A stretch of DNA of 64,000 nucleotides, from assembly GCF_000807855.2 (NCBI RefSeq), contig NZ_JRYR02000001.1, positions 1,915,881 through 1,979,880 of the forward strand, in the 5' to 3' direction. The notes under the pieces were generated by a model. The model was not told the DNA's origin and did no database searches. It saw only the letters and a list, made by a program, of their open reading frames with translations. Made by a program: the position numbers and the translations under genes. Below, piece after piece: positions 36,348 through 45,507 of this stretch. The stretch's first letter is position 1. Every line of letters starts with the position of its first letter. Source of the DNA: Flammeovirga pacifica. Its GTDB lineage: Bacteria > Bacteroidota > Bacteroidia > Cytophagales > Flammeovirgaceae.

Positions 36348-39300
36348 TTACTTTGCAAGAACTACATAGCCTGATCTAGCTGGTGTTCCATCATTTAAAT
36401 CAACTTTATAGAAGTATGTTGAAGCTGGTAAAATACTTCCTCCTACTCCGTTTTGGTTATTGGTTCCTTCCCATTTTACAGAAGTGTTATCGTATCCTCT
36501 TGAATTATAAATTACATTACCCCAACGATTATAGATGGTCACTTCATTGTTAGGATAAAACTCAATATCCTTGATGTGCCAATAATCATTTATACCATCA
36601 TTGTTAGGTGTAAAAGAAGAGTAAATCACCAATTCTGGTCCTATCTGTATAAAAACAGTAGCTTCCTCATCTGCATATTTTTTATCATTGGATGCATTCC
36701 ATTGAATACTATCATTTCCTGCAAAATCTACATCTGGGGTGTAAATCAATTCATCCAAACTATCGGCATTAATAATTTGATTTATAATGACATCTTGATC
36801 ATCATAAGTTAAATCACCATGTTCAGGTAATGATAGAATTCTAATTTCGGTCATTGCCGAATCCATAGGATCAGTAAAATGTTCCTGAAAATCGTTAATA
36901 GAGATTGGGATCTCCTCATTTTCACTTCCTTTTTTGGTAAAGTCTGAAACTACAGGAGTAATATTATCTAGATCTTCAACTATAAAAATGGATACTCTTG
37001 AAGATGATCTTCCCCAGAATTCACCATTATAGACATTGTATAAATAATTATCGTTACCTAAGAAATCGGTATTAGGCCTGTATACAAGATTACCTAACTG
37101 ATCTTTATCAATATGCTGACCTAAAGCTACAGGGCTCCCATTAAATAATAACGTCCCATCACTAGGTAGATTAGCTATAGAAACACTATCTAAAGGCATA
37201 TCATTTGGATCTCTATAATGATCTTCAAAATCTTGAGTTGCAAATGTTAAGTCTTGATTTTTCTGTCCATACTTTTCAAATGGTAATGGAACAGGAGCAT
37301 CAGGAGAATTAACAACAGTTAGCCTAATGATCGCTTCGGCAGAACCATCAGTATCATCAGTTATAAAATACCTAGCATATGTTAGCCCTGTAAAACCTCT
37401 TGAAGGAGTAAACTTTACTTGTCCGTTTTCAATTATAATAGTTCCATCATCAACATTTCGCTCCTCCATGTGAGCATCTGTGATACGAATAGGGTCTCCA
37501 TCTTGATCAGAATCATTGTCTAAAACATCTATTAAAACAGGGGTCATTTCAGTTGTAGTTGCTACATCATTTTCAGCAACGGGTGGGTAGGTTTTTTGAT
37601 ATAAATGTATCCTAACATTCGCATCAACATCTGCATATTGTATATTATCTGATCCGTTCCAATGAAAATCTTCTGTAATTTCTTGCTCAGGTAGATTGTT
37701 GATGTAATACAACTGATCTGCATCAGCAATATTTATTTCTTGATTGGCAGAAATAGCGGTTTGCGGAAACATATAAATCGTTCCTTCTGTAGGTAAAGTT
37801 GGGAATTTAATCTTCGTTAAATCCTGACTATCAAAGAATCGAGCCTGAAAATCTCTGGCTGAAAAATGTATAGTATCTCCTACATAACCACCGTAGTATA
37901 AATCGTTTACGACTGGAACGTCATTGGTAATATTTATAGAAATAACAGCAGAACTCGACCCTTCTTTTCCATCTGAAATTGTATAGTTAATTCTTGCTCC
38001 ATTAACATCACTACCTATATATCCATCTTCAGGTATAAAATAAACTTGCTGATCGATGATACTTGCTTGACCATGTTCCACAGAATTAATTCTAGTAATA
38101 AAAATAGAATCATTATCGTCATCATAATCATTCGATAAGGCATCAACAAAAATAGGTTGATTTGCGATTGTCCCTGAAAAATCATCGACTGCAACAGGTT
38201 CATGCCTTACATCTCGAATAATAATATTAATCGTAGCATCCTGTGAACTCACATCATTTATAGCATCCTCGACATTATATAAGAAGGTAGTATAGCCAAC
38301 AAAATACTGATTTGGTTCAAAAATAAAATTGGGGGTAGTATTGGGGTCATCATCAAAAGCTGTAATATCTATCTGATCACCAATATTTAGTGCTACATCA
38401 TTAAATTTTAATGTACCATCTGATGGCAATGACTTGATCGTTACCTTTGTTAAAGTTTGGCCTGTTTCACTATGATAATGATTCAAGAAATCATTAGGTT
38501 CAAAATATATATCTTGATTTTTCAAACCATATTTCCAGAAATCCAGTATCACTATATCTTTTAATAAATTGATAAAAACATGATAGGTACTATCTGAAGC
38601 AGTAGTATTTGAATCTATCACTTTAAAATCAAATTCGGAGTAGTGTATAATATCATCACTTCCTGGGTTAAATGGATCTGATGTATACTGTACTGAAAAA
38701 CCTCCAGTTGCATCCAATTCTTGATTTAATGTCACTGGTTGATAAGAACCACTTCCATTATAGGTTAGCGTACCTTTAACAGGTAAAGAGGTGATGCGTA
38801 CTTTACTAAAATTTGCTCCTAAATCCACTGTACCAAATTCAAAGTATTCGGTAATTAGACCTGTCTCTGGAGTAACTTCCCGAACAACCACAGTAGTATC
38901 TCTTGAAATAGGTGGGTCTGCAACTGGGGTAACATTAATAGTAAATAAATGACGTATTGAATGATGATGAGATAAGTCTTTGCCTGTATTGTCTTTTACT
39001 CTAAAGCTAAATTGAGTATATGGATTGACATTATCATTGCTCTCATTTTCAATAGGATAATATCGTAAGAGGTTTACATTTTTTATCTCATGTCCAATCG
39101 TTAATTGATAAATTGTTATAGTATCACCTTCATAAACTAGATGTCCATTAAGATCTCTTGGATCTAAAGGATAGCTTACTCTAATTCCATCAAATGTGTC
39201 GCCATCTTCATCATTAAAAGTGAAATCTGAAGTTTGGAATTGGAAAAATGTATCCTCATCAATGGTTCTAGTTTCATCTTGGGAGGTAGGTCTTGATTTA

Positions 39301-41843
39301 ATATCAATAAAAGTACTAGCAATATTACTACTTACATTAGTTGTCGTAATATTTAAAATACTACTTATCGACCTTCTAGAGAAATCTGTCAAAGCGGCAT
39401 TGGTATAGTGTACCAATTGTAAAGCTGCCTCAAATTCGGCTTTAGTACCTCCTCCACTTATGGTTATTTCATTGGTACCAGAGGAATATGCCCATGTTAA
39501 ACTTCCAGGGAGAGCACTCCGTATTATTAATGAATCTGTAGACTCAACGGTAGTTAAAGTCACCACCGCATTTGATATAAAATCCGTTCCTAATAATGTG
39601 ATTTTAGTATCCACATCACCTAATTCTCCTGAAATTTCTGATCCCTTATAATAAACCGTCTGATAATCTGCACCTCCAACACCTGAACTATTGTTGTTAT
39701 CTAAGTCTACTGTAGGAGGAATAACACATCCATTAATTTCTAATTTCAATGATAAATTGTTAGAGTAATCACACTCAAGTAAAGGAGTATATACTGTATC
39801 CGCCGGTAGAGGAACACTTACAAAACTACCATCGAAAGCATAAGGATTATGATTAGCTAAAATGTATAAGTTGATAGTATTTGCCCCATCTTGCGGTACT
39901 AACGCCTCTACAATTGTTGATTCTCCTGGCTGGATGGTTCTTTGTAATAATACTGTGTCAATTACAGTAGCTGTAGCACTTGTGTAAGGATCTCCATTAA
40001 ATAAAGTTACAGGAGTACCTAAAGCGGCAGACCAATCTCCTTGATTTTCAATTGTGATAAAAATAGGGATATCAGATCCATCGGCACAATCTGTTAAATC
40101 TGCTTCAATATCAGGAATTATTAAATCTGGAGTAGCAAATGAAATATTTAAACTATCTGTAATAAATGGGGTTTGACTTAAAAATGAATTAAGATTACCT
40201 TCAAAGTAAGGATTGAAATTATCTTGAGGAGATATTGGTACGGTTAAGTCATCATTTATGTTAGTGACATGATAACCATGTTGATTCCATAAGTTTCTAC
40301 AAGAAACCCAAGGAGAATCATACGAACCCCAAACTTGTATATACCCTAAAGCATCATTATCGGGTCCATTGATATCTTGTGCGGACATCACAATTTCTGC
40401 TTGGCCATCCGCATTTACATCGGCTACTAAAGGGTATTCTGTTCTTGTTCCTGCACGAGAAACTACTTTTGAAACTTCTATAAATGTTTGTGCATCTTCA
40501 TCCCAACGCCAAATAAATAGATTTTCTTCTTCTGAATAAACTACTTCAATATTACCATCTCCGTCAAAATCAAATAAAGTAGATCCTGTCATTTCAGAAC
40601 CATCGTCTAATCCAGATTTTTTCCATTTTTCTACTAAACTATTCGAATTAGCATTGTATTCTAGTACCACATATTGGTTTCTCCCTGCCGTCCCCACTTC
40701 TATCATTCCATCATTATCAAAATCTCCTAGATTACATCTACCTAACTTAGCTGATTTATCAAAAACATAATTTCCTAAATAGGTTTGAGTATAAGGCGAC
40801 CACAAATAGATGGATACATTATTATTATTTACTTTAGAAGTAACAGCCACCTCTAATTTATTATTTCCGGTAAAATCACCAATACTCACAAAACCATCTC
40901 CTGGTCTATAATGATCTGAATAATCAGAAGGTAAAGGACAACTAGAAACTTCTGTTAATCTACCTGCTGTTAGATCTACTGCATATACTTTCCCTCCTGC
41001 AATTAATTCTAAACCTGCTACTTCATCACCAAAAGTACCTCCATTTGGATTCGCATCGCCTGGCTGAAATACATCATATGCTAATGGATATGCATCTTCA
41101 ATTTTATTTCCATCATCCCCACTTCTACTGTAGGAATAAGAGGCACTATTCTTTGAGGAATCTGGAGCAACTAGTCTTGCTAAAGTCAATGAATTATAAA
41201 TAGCATTACCAACATATACTTCGGGTACACCATCACCATCAAAATCTGCTATTTGAGGTGTCTGCATGTTCGAAGTGTTTTTTTCTTGGTTACTAGCTTC
41301 CGCTATAAAACGATCTGTTCGGTATTCATATCGTCTTAATATTCTATTTTCATTCACGAAAATATCTCCAAGACCATTCTTATCCACATCAGCTACAGCT
41401 ACTTGGGTATAGGCATGGGTATTCCCTTTTTCAATGATTTGCTGTAGTAGCTCCCCATTGGCTCCGCTAAAAATATTAATTTCACCGGGTTCACCTTTAG
41501 GCATATTTTTACCTATTAATTCAGGTATACTATCCAGATCTAAATCTGCTACCATCACACCAGATCTTTGTTCAATTTTAGCCACATTGGGATCCGTTGA
41601 AAATTTAGGAACGATATTAAAATTAGGAACAATTGGAGGTATCACCTGGCAGCTAGCAGTGTCATTACCAAAATAAAAGCCATCGCAACCTGGGAAATTG
41701 GTACAATCTGGATCAAAACAATCGATTAATCCATCATTATCATCATCAATACCATTATCGCATATTTCACTTTGGGCTAAAATAATTGTTGGTGAAATAA
41801 AAAGTATGATGATGATACTTAGTTTATAAAAACGAGTGATCAT
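36348..41843 (-). CDS. Giant multidomain T9SS type B surface adhesin (SprB-like role)
   Basis: An 1831-residue exported protein. After a signal peptide (to ~24) comes a Cys/Asp-rich calcium-loop segment (CDNGIDDDNDGLIDCFDPDC), then FG-GAP/VCBS-type integrin-like repeats (~80-520; DLDLDSIPELIG, DFDGDGVPEVYVG, DVNADGQAEIV). A CARDB-like Ig domain follows (~575-690). Then comes a long series of cadherin-like/tandem repeats (~700-1730) with recurring SDGTLLFNG and ALGQHID cores. The C-terminus is a CHU_C domain (SSFTPNNDGINDYW, YNRWGNVIYNS), the type B sorting signal. It heads the adhesin-SprF-OmpA operon, so a role in gliding or surface attachment is likely. It is smaller than SprB itself (~6500). 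Confidence 0.92.
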   Translation of the reverse strand: MITRFYKLSIIIILFISPTIILAQSEICDNGIDDDNDGLIDCFDPDCTNFPGCDGFYFGNDTASCQVIPPIVPNFNIVPKFSTDPNVAKIEQRSGVMVADLDLDSIPELIGKNMPKGEPGEINIFSGANGELLQQIIEKGNTHAYTQVAVADVDKNGLGDIFVNENRILRRYEYRTDRFIAEASNQEKNTSNMQTPQIADFDGDGVPEVYVGNAIYNSLTLARLVAPDSSKNSASYSYSRSGDDGNKIEDAYPLAYDVFQPGDANPNGGTFGDEVAGLELIAGGKVYAVDLTAGRLTEVSSCPLPSDYSDHYRPGDGFVSIGDFTGNNKLEVAVTSKVNNNNVSIYLWSPYTQTYLGNYVFDKSAKLGRCNLGDFDNDGMIEVGTAGRNQYVVLEYNANSNSLVEKWKKSGLDDGSEMTGSTLFDFDGDGNIEVVYSEEENLFIWRWDEDAQTFIEVSKVVSRAGTRTEYPLVADVNADGQAEIVMSAQDINGPDNDALGYIQVWGSYDSPWVSCRNLWNQHGYHVTNINDDLTVPISPQDNFNPYFEGNLNSFLSQTPFITDSLNISFATPDLIIPDIEADLTDCADGSDIPIFITIENQGDWSAALGTPVTLFNGDPYTSATATVIDTVLLQRTIQPGESTIVEALVPQDGANTINLYILANHNPYAFDGSFVSVPLPADTVYTPLLECDYSNNLSLKLEINGCVIPPTVDLDNNNSSGVGGADYQTVYYKGSEISGELGDVDTKITLLGTDFISNAVVTLTTVESTDSLIIRSALPGSLTWAYSSGTNEITISGGGTKAEFEAALQLVHYTNAALTDFSRRSISSILNITTTNVSSNIASTFIDIKSRPTSQDETRTIDEDTFFQFQTSDFTFNDEDGDTFDGIRVSYPLDPRDLNGHLVYEGDTITIYQLTIGHEIKNVNLLRYYPIENESNDNVNPYTQFSFRVKDNTGKDLSHHHSIRHLFTINVTPVADPPISRDTTVVVREVTPETGLITEYFEFGTVDLGANFSKVRITSLPVKGTLTYNGSGSYQPVTLNQELDATGGFSVQYTSDPFNPGSDDIIHYSEFDFKVIDSNTTASDSTYHVFINLLKDIVILDFWKYGLKNQDIYFEPNDFLNHYHSETGQTLTKVTIKSLPSDGTLKFNDVALNIGDQIDITAFDDDPNTTPNFIFEPNQYFVGYTTFLYNVEDAINDVSSQDATINIIIRDVRHEPVAVDDFSGTIANQPIFVDALSNDYDDDNDSIFITRINSVEHGQASIIDQQVYFIPEDGYIGSDVNGARINYTISDGKEGSSSAVISINITNDVPVVNDLYYGGYVGDTIHFSARDFQARFFDSQDLTKIKFPTLPTEGTIYMFPQTAISANQEINIADADQLYYINNLPEQEITEDFHWNGSDNIQYADVDANVRIHLYQKTYPPVAENDVATTTEMTPVLIDVLDNDSDQDGDPIRITDAHMEERNVDDGTIIIENGQVKFTPSRGFTGLTYARYFITDDTDGSAEAIIRLTVVNSPDAPVPLPFEKYGQKNQDLTFATQDFEDHYRDPNDMPLDSVSIANLPSDGTLLFNGSPVALGQHIDKDQLGNLVYRPNTDFLGNDNYLYNVYNGEFWGRSSSRVSIFIVEDLDNITPVVSDFTKKGSENEEIPISINDFQEHFTDPMDSAMTEIRILSLPEHGDLTYDDQDVIINQIINADSLDELIYTPDVDFAGNDSIQWNASNDKKYADEEATVFIQIGPELVIYSSFTPNNDGINDYWHIKDIEFYPNNEVTIYNRWGNVIYNSRGYDNTSVKWEGTNNQNGVGGSILPASTYFYKVDLNDGTPARSGYVVLAK

Positions 41844-41954
41844 CAGTAATTTATAAGAGAGTTAATTTTTGAGTTATTTAGTAGATTGATAGTTAAATAT
41901 AACAACATTTACAATGTTACAAGCAATACTAAAATTATTTTTTCACTAAAAATC

Positions 41955-41992
41955 AAAAAAAGCACTCAATAAAATTATTGAGTGCTTTTTTT
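41955..41992 (-). terminator. Terminator downstream of the lactonase-type gene's neighbour region
   Basis: An 18-bp inverted repeat (41955-41972 with 41975-41992) with A/T runs on both sides, just after the stop of the minus-strand beta-propeller gene at 42009. It keeps that transcript out of the adhesin operon. Confidence 0.85.
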
Positions 41993-42008
41993 GTATTGCG
42001 ATTTTAAT

Positions 42009-43070
42009 CTAAAATGTAATATTTACGGGACTACTAATTTCTGCTTCTGACTTAAAAATTAGTTGACCTGTTTCACTATTTCTTTCAAACAATGTGATAT
42101 TATCAGACAATTGGTTAGCTACAACAACAAATTTCTCATCCGGAGAGAAAGAAAAGTCTCTTGGTGAGTCCCCATGAGTATCAACTAAATTTGATAAAAC
42201 CAGTTTATTATTTTTAATCTTAAAAATAGCAATACTATTATGACCTCTATTAGACGCATATAAATACTTTTTATCCTTACTCATTTTTATCGCAGCACCT
42301 GTATTCTTGCCTGTAAAGTCATCATTTAGTGTTGAAATCTCTTGTATTTCATCTGCTCCTCCTTTATTGTTCTTTTTCATCACAGTAATTTTGGAAGTCA
42401 GTTCTTCTAAAACATAAATATATTTTCCATTTTCAACTAAATGCCTTGGGCCATTGCCTGGTTTTACCTGAAATGAAAACTTTTCTTCTAGATTTTTTTT
42501 ACCTACATGGTAGGCATGGATTTCATCACCTCCTAAATCTACAGTATATACTGTACTTGAATGTGATTCATAATTAGCAAAATGAGCATGTGAGGCTTCT
42601 TGCCTAGCGGCGTTTGGTCCCGTTTTATCGTATTGGATTAGTTGTTTGAGATCAGATAGTTTTTTGTCTTCAATTGAAAAAAATGAAATATTTCCTCCTC
42701 CATAATTGGCTACAAAAACATTTCCTTGATGATCAAATGATAAATGACATGGATAAGAACCATTGGTTTGATGTCTATTTACCAAATGAAATTGTCCATC
42801 CATCTCTTTATATAGACATAAACCACCATCTTCAATTTCATTGACCACACCAAGATATTTTCTATTGTGAGAATACGCTAAATAAGAAGGGTTCTCTGTT
42901 TTTATGACTACCCCATCAATAACTAAATGTCCGGTTTCCTCTTCGATGGTAACTTGATACACACCTTTAGAATCTTTATCAGTATAGGTTCCTACCAAAA
43001 AAGAAACTTGTTGAGCATAAACAGAACAGGTTGTTATTAATAAAGCTAGAAGGGTGAATATTTTTTTCAT
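42009..43070 (-). CDS. Secreted lactonase family beta-propeller (6-phosphogluconolactonase-like fold)
   Basis: A 353-residue protein with a signal peptide (MKKIFTLLALLITTCSVYAQ) and the seven-bladed propeller of the PF10282 lactonase family. Characteristic parts are LVGTYTDKDSKGVYQV at the start, YPCHLSFDHQGNVFVANYGGG, GKNTGAAIKMSKDKKYLYASNRG and SPRDFSFSPDEKFVVVANQ. Cytoplasmic members hydrolyse 6-phosphogluconolactone; this one is exported, so the natural substrate is probably a different lactone or sugar and is not known. It is transcribed alone. Confidence 0.85.
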   Translation of the reverse strand: MKKIFTLLALLITTCSVYAQQVSFLVGTYTDKDSKGVYQVTIEEETGHLVIDGVVIKTENPSYLAYSHNRKYLGVVNEIEDGGLCLYKEMDGQFHLVNRHQTNGSYPCHLSFDHQGNVFVANYGGGNISFFSIEDKKLSDLKQLIQYDKTGPNAARQEASHAHFANYESHSSTVYTVDLGGDEIHAYHVGKKNLEEKFSFQVKPGNGPRHLVENGKYIYVLEELTSKITVMKKNNKGGADEIQEISTLNDDFTGKNTGAAIKMSKDKKYLYASNRGHNSIAIFKIKNNKLVLSNLVDTHGDSPRDFSFSPDEKFVVVANQLSDNITLFERNSETGQLIFKSEAEISSPVNITF

Positions 43071-43165
43071 TTTTTGTCAGTTAGATAAAATAATACCAAA
43101 TTTGATCATTATTGAATGGGAATTTATGAAATAATCAATCAGTATAAAACACTATTCGACGTATC

Positions 43166-43191
43166 TTACGATTTGTTGTACGGATTACTTA
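43166..43191 (+). promoter_or_regulatory. Shared upstream element, copy 1 (SelW-like gene)
   Basis: The core GATTTGTTGTACGGATTAC lies 38 bases before the SelW-like start. It matches a second copy at 43581-43606 before gldA in 19 of 26 positions by eye. Confidence 0.45.
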
Positions 43192-43229
43192 AATCCTACA
43201 ATGAATAGTACTAATATTTAGTAGTAAAC

Positions 43230-43508
43230 ATGAATAAAATAATTATATCTATCGAATTTTGTACACTGTGTCATTGGACACCAAGAGCAGTGTGGATGAC
43301 TCAAGAGTTACTTTATACATTTCAAAATGATGTTGCAGAAATTAAATTGATTCCTTCGAATGGAGGTATTTTTAAAATTTCTGTTGATAATGAAACGGTA
43401 TGGGATAGAAAACAAGAGGGGTTTCCAGAACCAAAAGCAGTTAAACAAAAAATAAGAGATGTGATTGATCCTAAAAGATCATTGGGACATTCTGATATAA
43501 ATAAATAA
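43230..43508 (+). CDS. SelT/SelW/SelH (Rdx) family thioredoxin-like protein
   Basis: A 92-residue cytoplasmic redox protein of the Rdx family. The active-site motif CTLC has cysteines at 11 and 14, so it is a Cys-for-Sec homologue of selenoprotein W. Family parts that follow are HWTPRAVWMTQELL, SNGGIFKISVD, WDRKQEGFPEPKAVKQ and a final LGHSD. Such proteins are thought to act in thiol redox control, partner unknown. It is upstream of gldA, separated by 143 bases that repeat its own upstream motif. Confidence 0.88.
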   Translation: MNKIIISIEFCTLCHWTPRAVWMTQELLYTFQNDVAEIKLIPSNGGIFKISVDNETVWDRKQEGFPEPKAVKQKIRDVIDPKRSLGHSDINK

Positions 43509-43580
43509 TTGAAAATGATTTACACCAAGATTAATTGATGTATGCCTCCCCGTAACTAAAATGATTAAACATTCCCTAAT

Positions 43581-43606
43581 TTATGATTTTTTGTACGGGT
43601 AATTAT
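43581..43606 (+). promoter_or_regulatory. Shared upstream element, copy 2 (gldA)
   Basis: The core GATTTTTTGTACGGGTAA lies 45 bases before the gldA start and matches the copy at 43166-43191. Confidence 0.45.
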
Positions 43607-43639
43607 ACATTTATAGAAAATATCTCTCTCAATTTATTC

Positions 43640-43647
43640 TAATTTTG
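43640..43647 (+). promoter_or_regulatory. TAnnTTTG match directly before gldA
   Basis: TAATTTTG ends 4 bases before the gldA ATG. If used as a -7 box the mRNA would be leaderless; it may also be chance in AT-rich DNA. Confidence 0.25.
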
Positions 43648-43651
43648 CACA

Positions 43652-44560
43652 ATGAGTATTCAAGTAAAAGGACTTACAAAGAAATACGACGATCAAGTAG
43701 CTGTCAATAATATTAGTTTTGAAGCTAAGCCCGGAGAAATTCTTGGCTTTTTAGGACCTAATGGTGCTGGCAAATCTACTACAATGAAAATAGCCACATG
43801 TTTTGTTCCTCCAACAGAAGGTAGTATTTCTGTTTGTGGTTACGATGTGGTTGATCAACCTATCGAAGTAAGAAAAAAAGTAGGATACCTTCCTGAGCAT
43901 AATCCATTGTATTTGGATATGTATGTAAGGGAATACTTAGATTACTCCGCATCTCTATACAAAATAAAAGGTCAACAGAAGAAAGAGAAAATTGAGGAGA
44001 TGATAGAGCTTACGGGACTCACAAGGGAACGTAAGAAGAAAATTGGTGCATTATCTAAAGGATATCGACAAAGAGTAGGTTTAGCACAGGCGTTAATTCA
44101 TGATCCCGAAGTATTGATTTTGGATGAACCCACAACAGGACTTGATCCTATTCAATTAGAAGATATTCGAGCTTTAATTAAAAAAGTCAGTCAGAATAAA
44201 ACCGTCATGCTATCCACTCACATCATGCAAGAAGTACAAGCATTATGTGATCGTGTAGTCATTATCAGAAAAGGGGACATTGTTGCGAACGACAGTGTTG
44301 AAAATTTACGTCATTTAGGTGCGAAAACCACCATCAGTTTAACATACGAACATCCAACAGAAGCATCATTTTTGAACACTATCACCGGAATTGAAAAACT
44401 TGAACCAATTAACGAAAATAAAATTTTAGTACACTACTCTCAAGACATTGATTTAAGAGGAGATATTTTTAGAGCATCAGCTAAACATGATGCCGCTATT
44501 ATTGAAATGAGCATGCAAATGCAATCTATGGAAGAAATTTTCCAGCAACTAGCTCAATAA
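43652..44560 (+). CDS. gldA: Gliding motility ABC transporter ATP-binding protein GldA
   Basis: A 302-residue ABC ATPase. The Walker A is GPNGAGKST (35-43), the signature LSKGYRQRVGLAQALIHDP and Walker B VLILDEPTTGLDP follow, and HIMQEVQALCDRV contains the switch histidine. The segment VGYLPEHNPLYLDMYVREYL and length match the GldA group of Bacteroidota, which works with membrane proteins GldF and GldG in gliding and the type IX system. No gldF or gldG is adjacent, so the partner genes must lie elsewhere. Gene-level assignment within this ABC subfamily is likely but not certain. Confidence 0.85.
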   Translation: MSIQVKGLTKKYDDQVAVNNISFEAKPGEILGFLGPNGAGKSTTMKIATCFVPPTEGSISVCGYDVVDQPIEVRKKVGYLPEHNPLYLDMYVREYLDYSASLYKIKGQQKKEKIEEMIELTGLTRERKKKIGALSKGYRQRVGLAQALIHDPEVLILDEPTTGLDPIQLEDIRALIKKVSQNKTVMLSTHIMQEVQALCDRVVIIRKGDIVANDSVENLRHLGAKTTISLTYEHPTEASFLNTITGIEKLEPINENKILVHYSQDIDLRGDIFRASAKHDAAIIEMSMQMQSMEEIFQQLAQ

Positions 44561-44688
44561 TAGAGAACTATCTTTTTTTTTATTAATTTTACTGCATTAC
44601 TGTAATTTGTACTATTAATTATTCGATGTTAAGTTACCAATAAAGGTATCTCTCAATAGCATTTTTTCTCTTCTTACATTTTTTTTTC

Positions 44689-45498
44689 ATGCTAAGAAAA
44701 CTACAAACTTTATTTATACTTATTAGTATAACTTCGATGAGCTTATACGCTCAAGATGCACCAGAGGTTAATCTTGAAGAAACCGGCTTATGGGAAGGTG
44801 TGTACATTAAAGTCCGATTTTCTGAGAAATTCGGCTATTATGGAGAACACCATTATAGATCGAGAAATTCGCTCGATAATTTACACTCCTATGTTGGACG
44901 TCCTCGTCAGGTCTATAACAGAGCAGGATTAAACATTTTCTTTAATGATTATTTCGAGGCGGTTATTGGTCCTACTTATGTAGTGAACTTTACACCTGAA
45001 CCTGGAAATGATGAAGCTTACGAGCCATTTACCAATGAGTTTCGTATTTGGCATCAGTGGTTATTTAAAATGCCTGCAATGGGAAGGGTGAAAATGTACC
45101 ATCAGTTTCGTTTTGAACATAGATGGAAAAGAAAAAATGATGTAGGTGCAGATTATGACTATACCAACAGGTATCGTTATAAGTTGTTTGCATACATTCC
45201 TATTAATAAAAAGAAGATTGAAAAAAACTCGTTGTTTGTTTCTCCTTCGGTAGAAATTTTCATGCACTCGGGTAAAAGTATTGCCTATAATCCTTTTGAA
45301 GATTTTAGAACGTACAATGGTATTGGCTATGTCTTGAATAATAACTTTACATTATTTGCTGGACATATGTGGACTTTAGGTCAGAAGACTTCGGGGTATC
45401 AATACAAAACATCACATATATTTAGAATTAACGTATTCATTGGTTTAGATACTAGAAAGAATAGCAATGCTCTTCCGAAGATCAACCTTGGTTACTAA
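44689..45498 (+). CDS. DUF2490 family outer-membrane beta-barrel protein
   Basis: A 269-residue exported protein (signal ending MSLYAQ) matching the DUF2490 pattern: a beta-rich protein that opens with a strand GLWEGVYIKVRFSEKFGYYGEHHYRSR and contains NRAGLNIFFNDYFEAVIGPTYV and FEHRWKRKNDVGADYDYTNRYRYKL. Aromatic, alternating strands suggest a small outer-membrane barrel. The function of the family is unknown. It is 9 bases upstream of the MORN-repeat gene, so they are probably co-expressed. Confidence 0.8.
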   Translation: MLRKLQTLFILISITSMSLYAQDAPEVNLEETGLWEGVYIKVRFSEKFGYYGEHHYRSRNSLDNLHSYVGRPRQVYNRAGLNIFFNDYFEAVIGPTYVVNFTPEPGNDEAYEPFTNEFRIWHQWLFKMPAMGRVKMYHQFRFEHRWKRKNDVGADYDYTNRYRYKLFAYIPINKKKIEKNSLFVSPSVEIFMHSGKSIAYNPFEDFRTYNGIGYVLNNNFTLFAGHMWTLGQKTSGYQYKTSHIFRINVFIGLDTRKNSNALPKINLGY

Positions 45499-45507
45499 TT
45501 AATAATT

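Noticed and set aside
36576-41676. Several 60-80 residue frames inside the giant adhesin gene
   Set aside because: They are alternate-frame shadows of a continuous 1831-residue coding region with recognisable domains.
41878-41950. Promoter for the adhesin operon
   Set aside because: AT-rich with TATATTTA-like strings, but no clear TAnnTTTG and TTG pair could be fixed.
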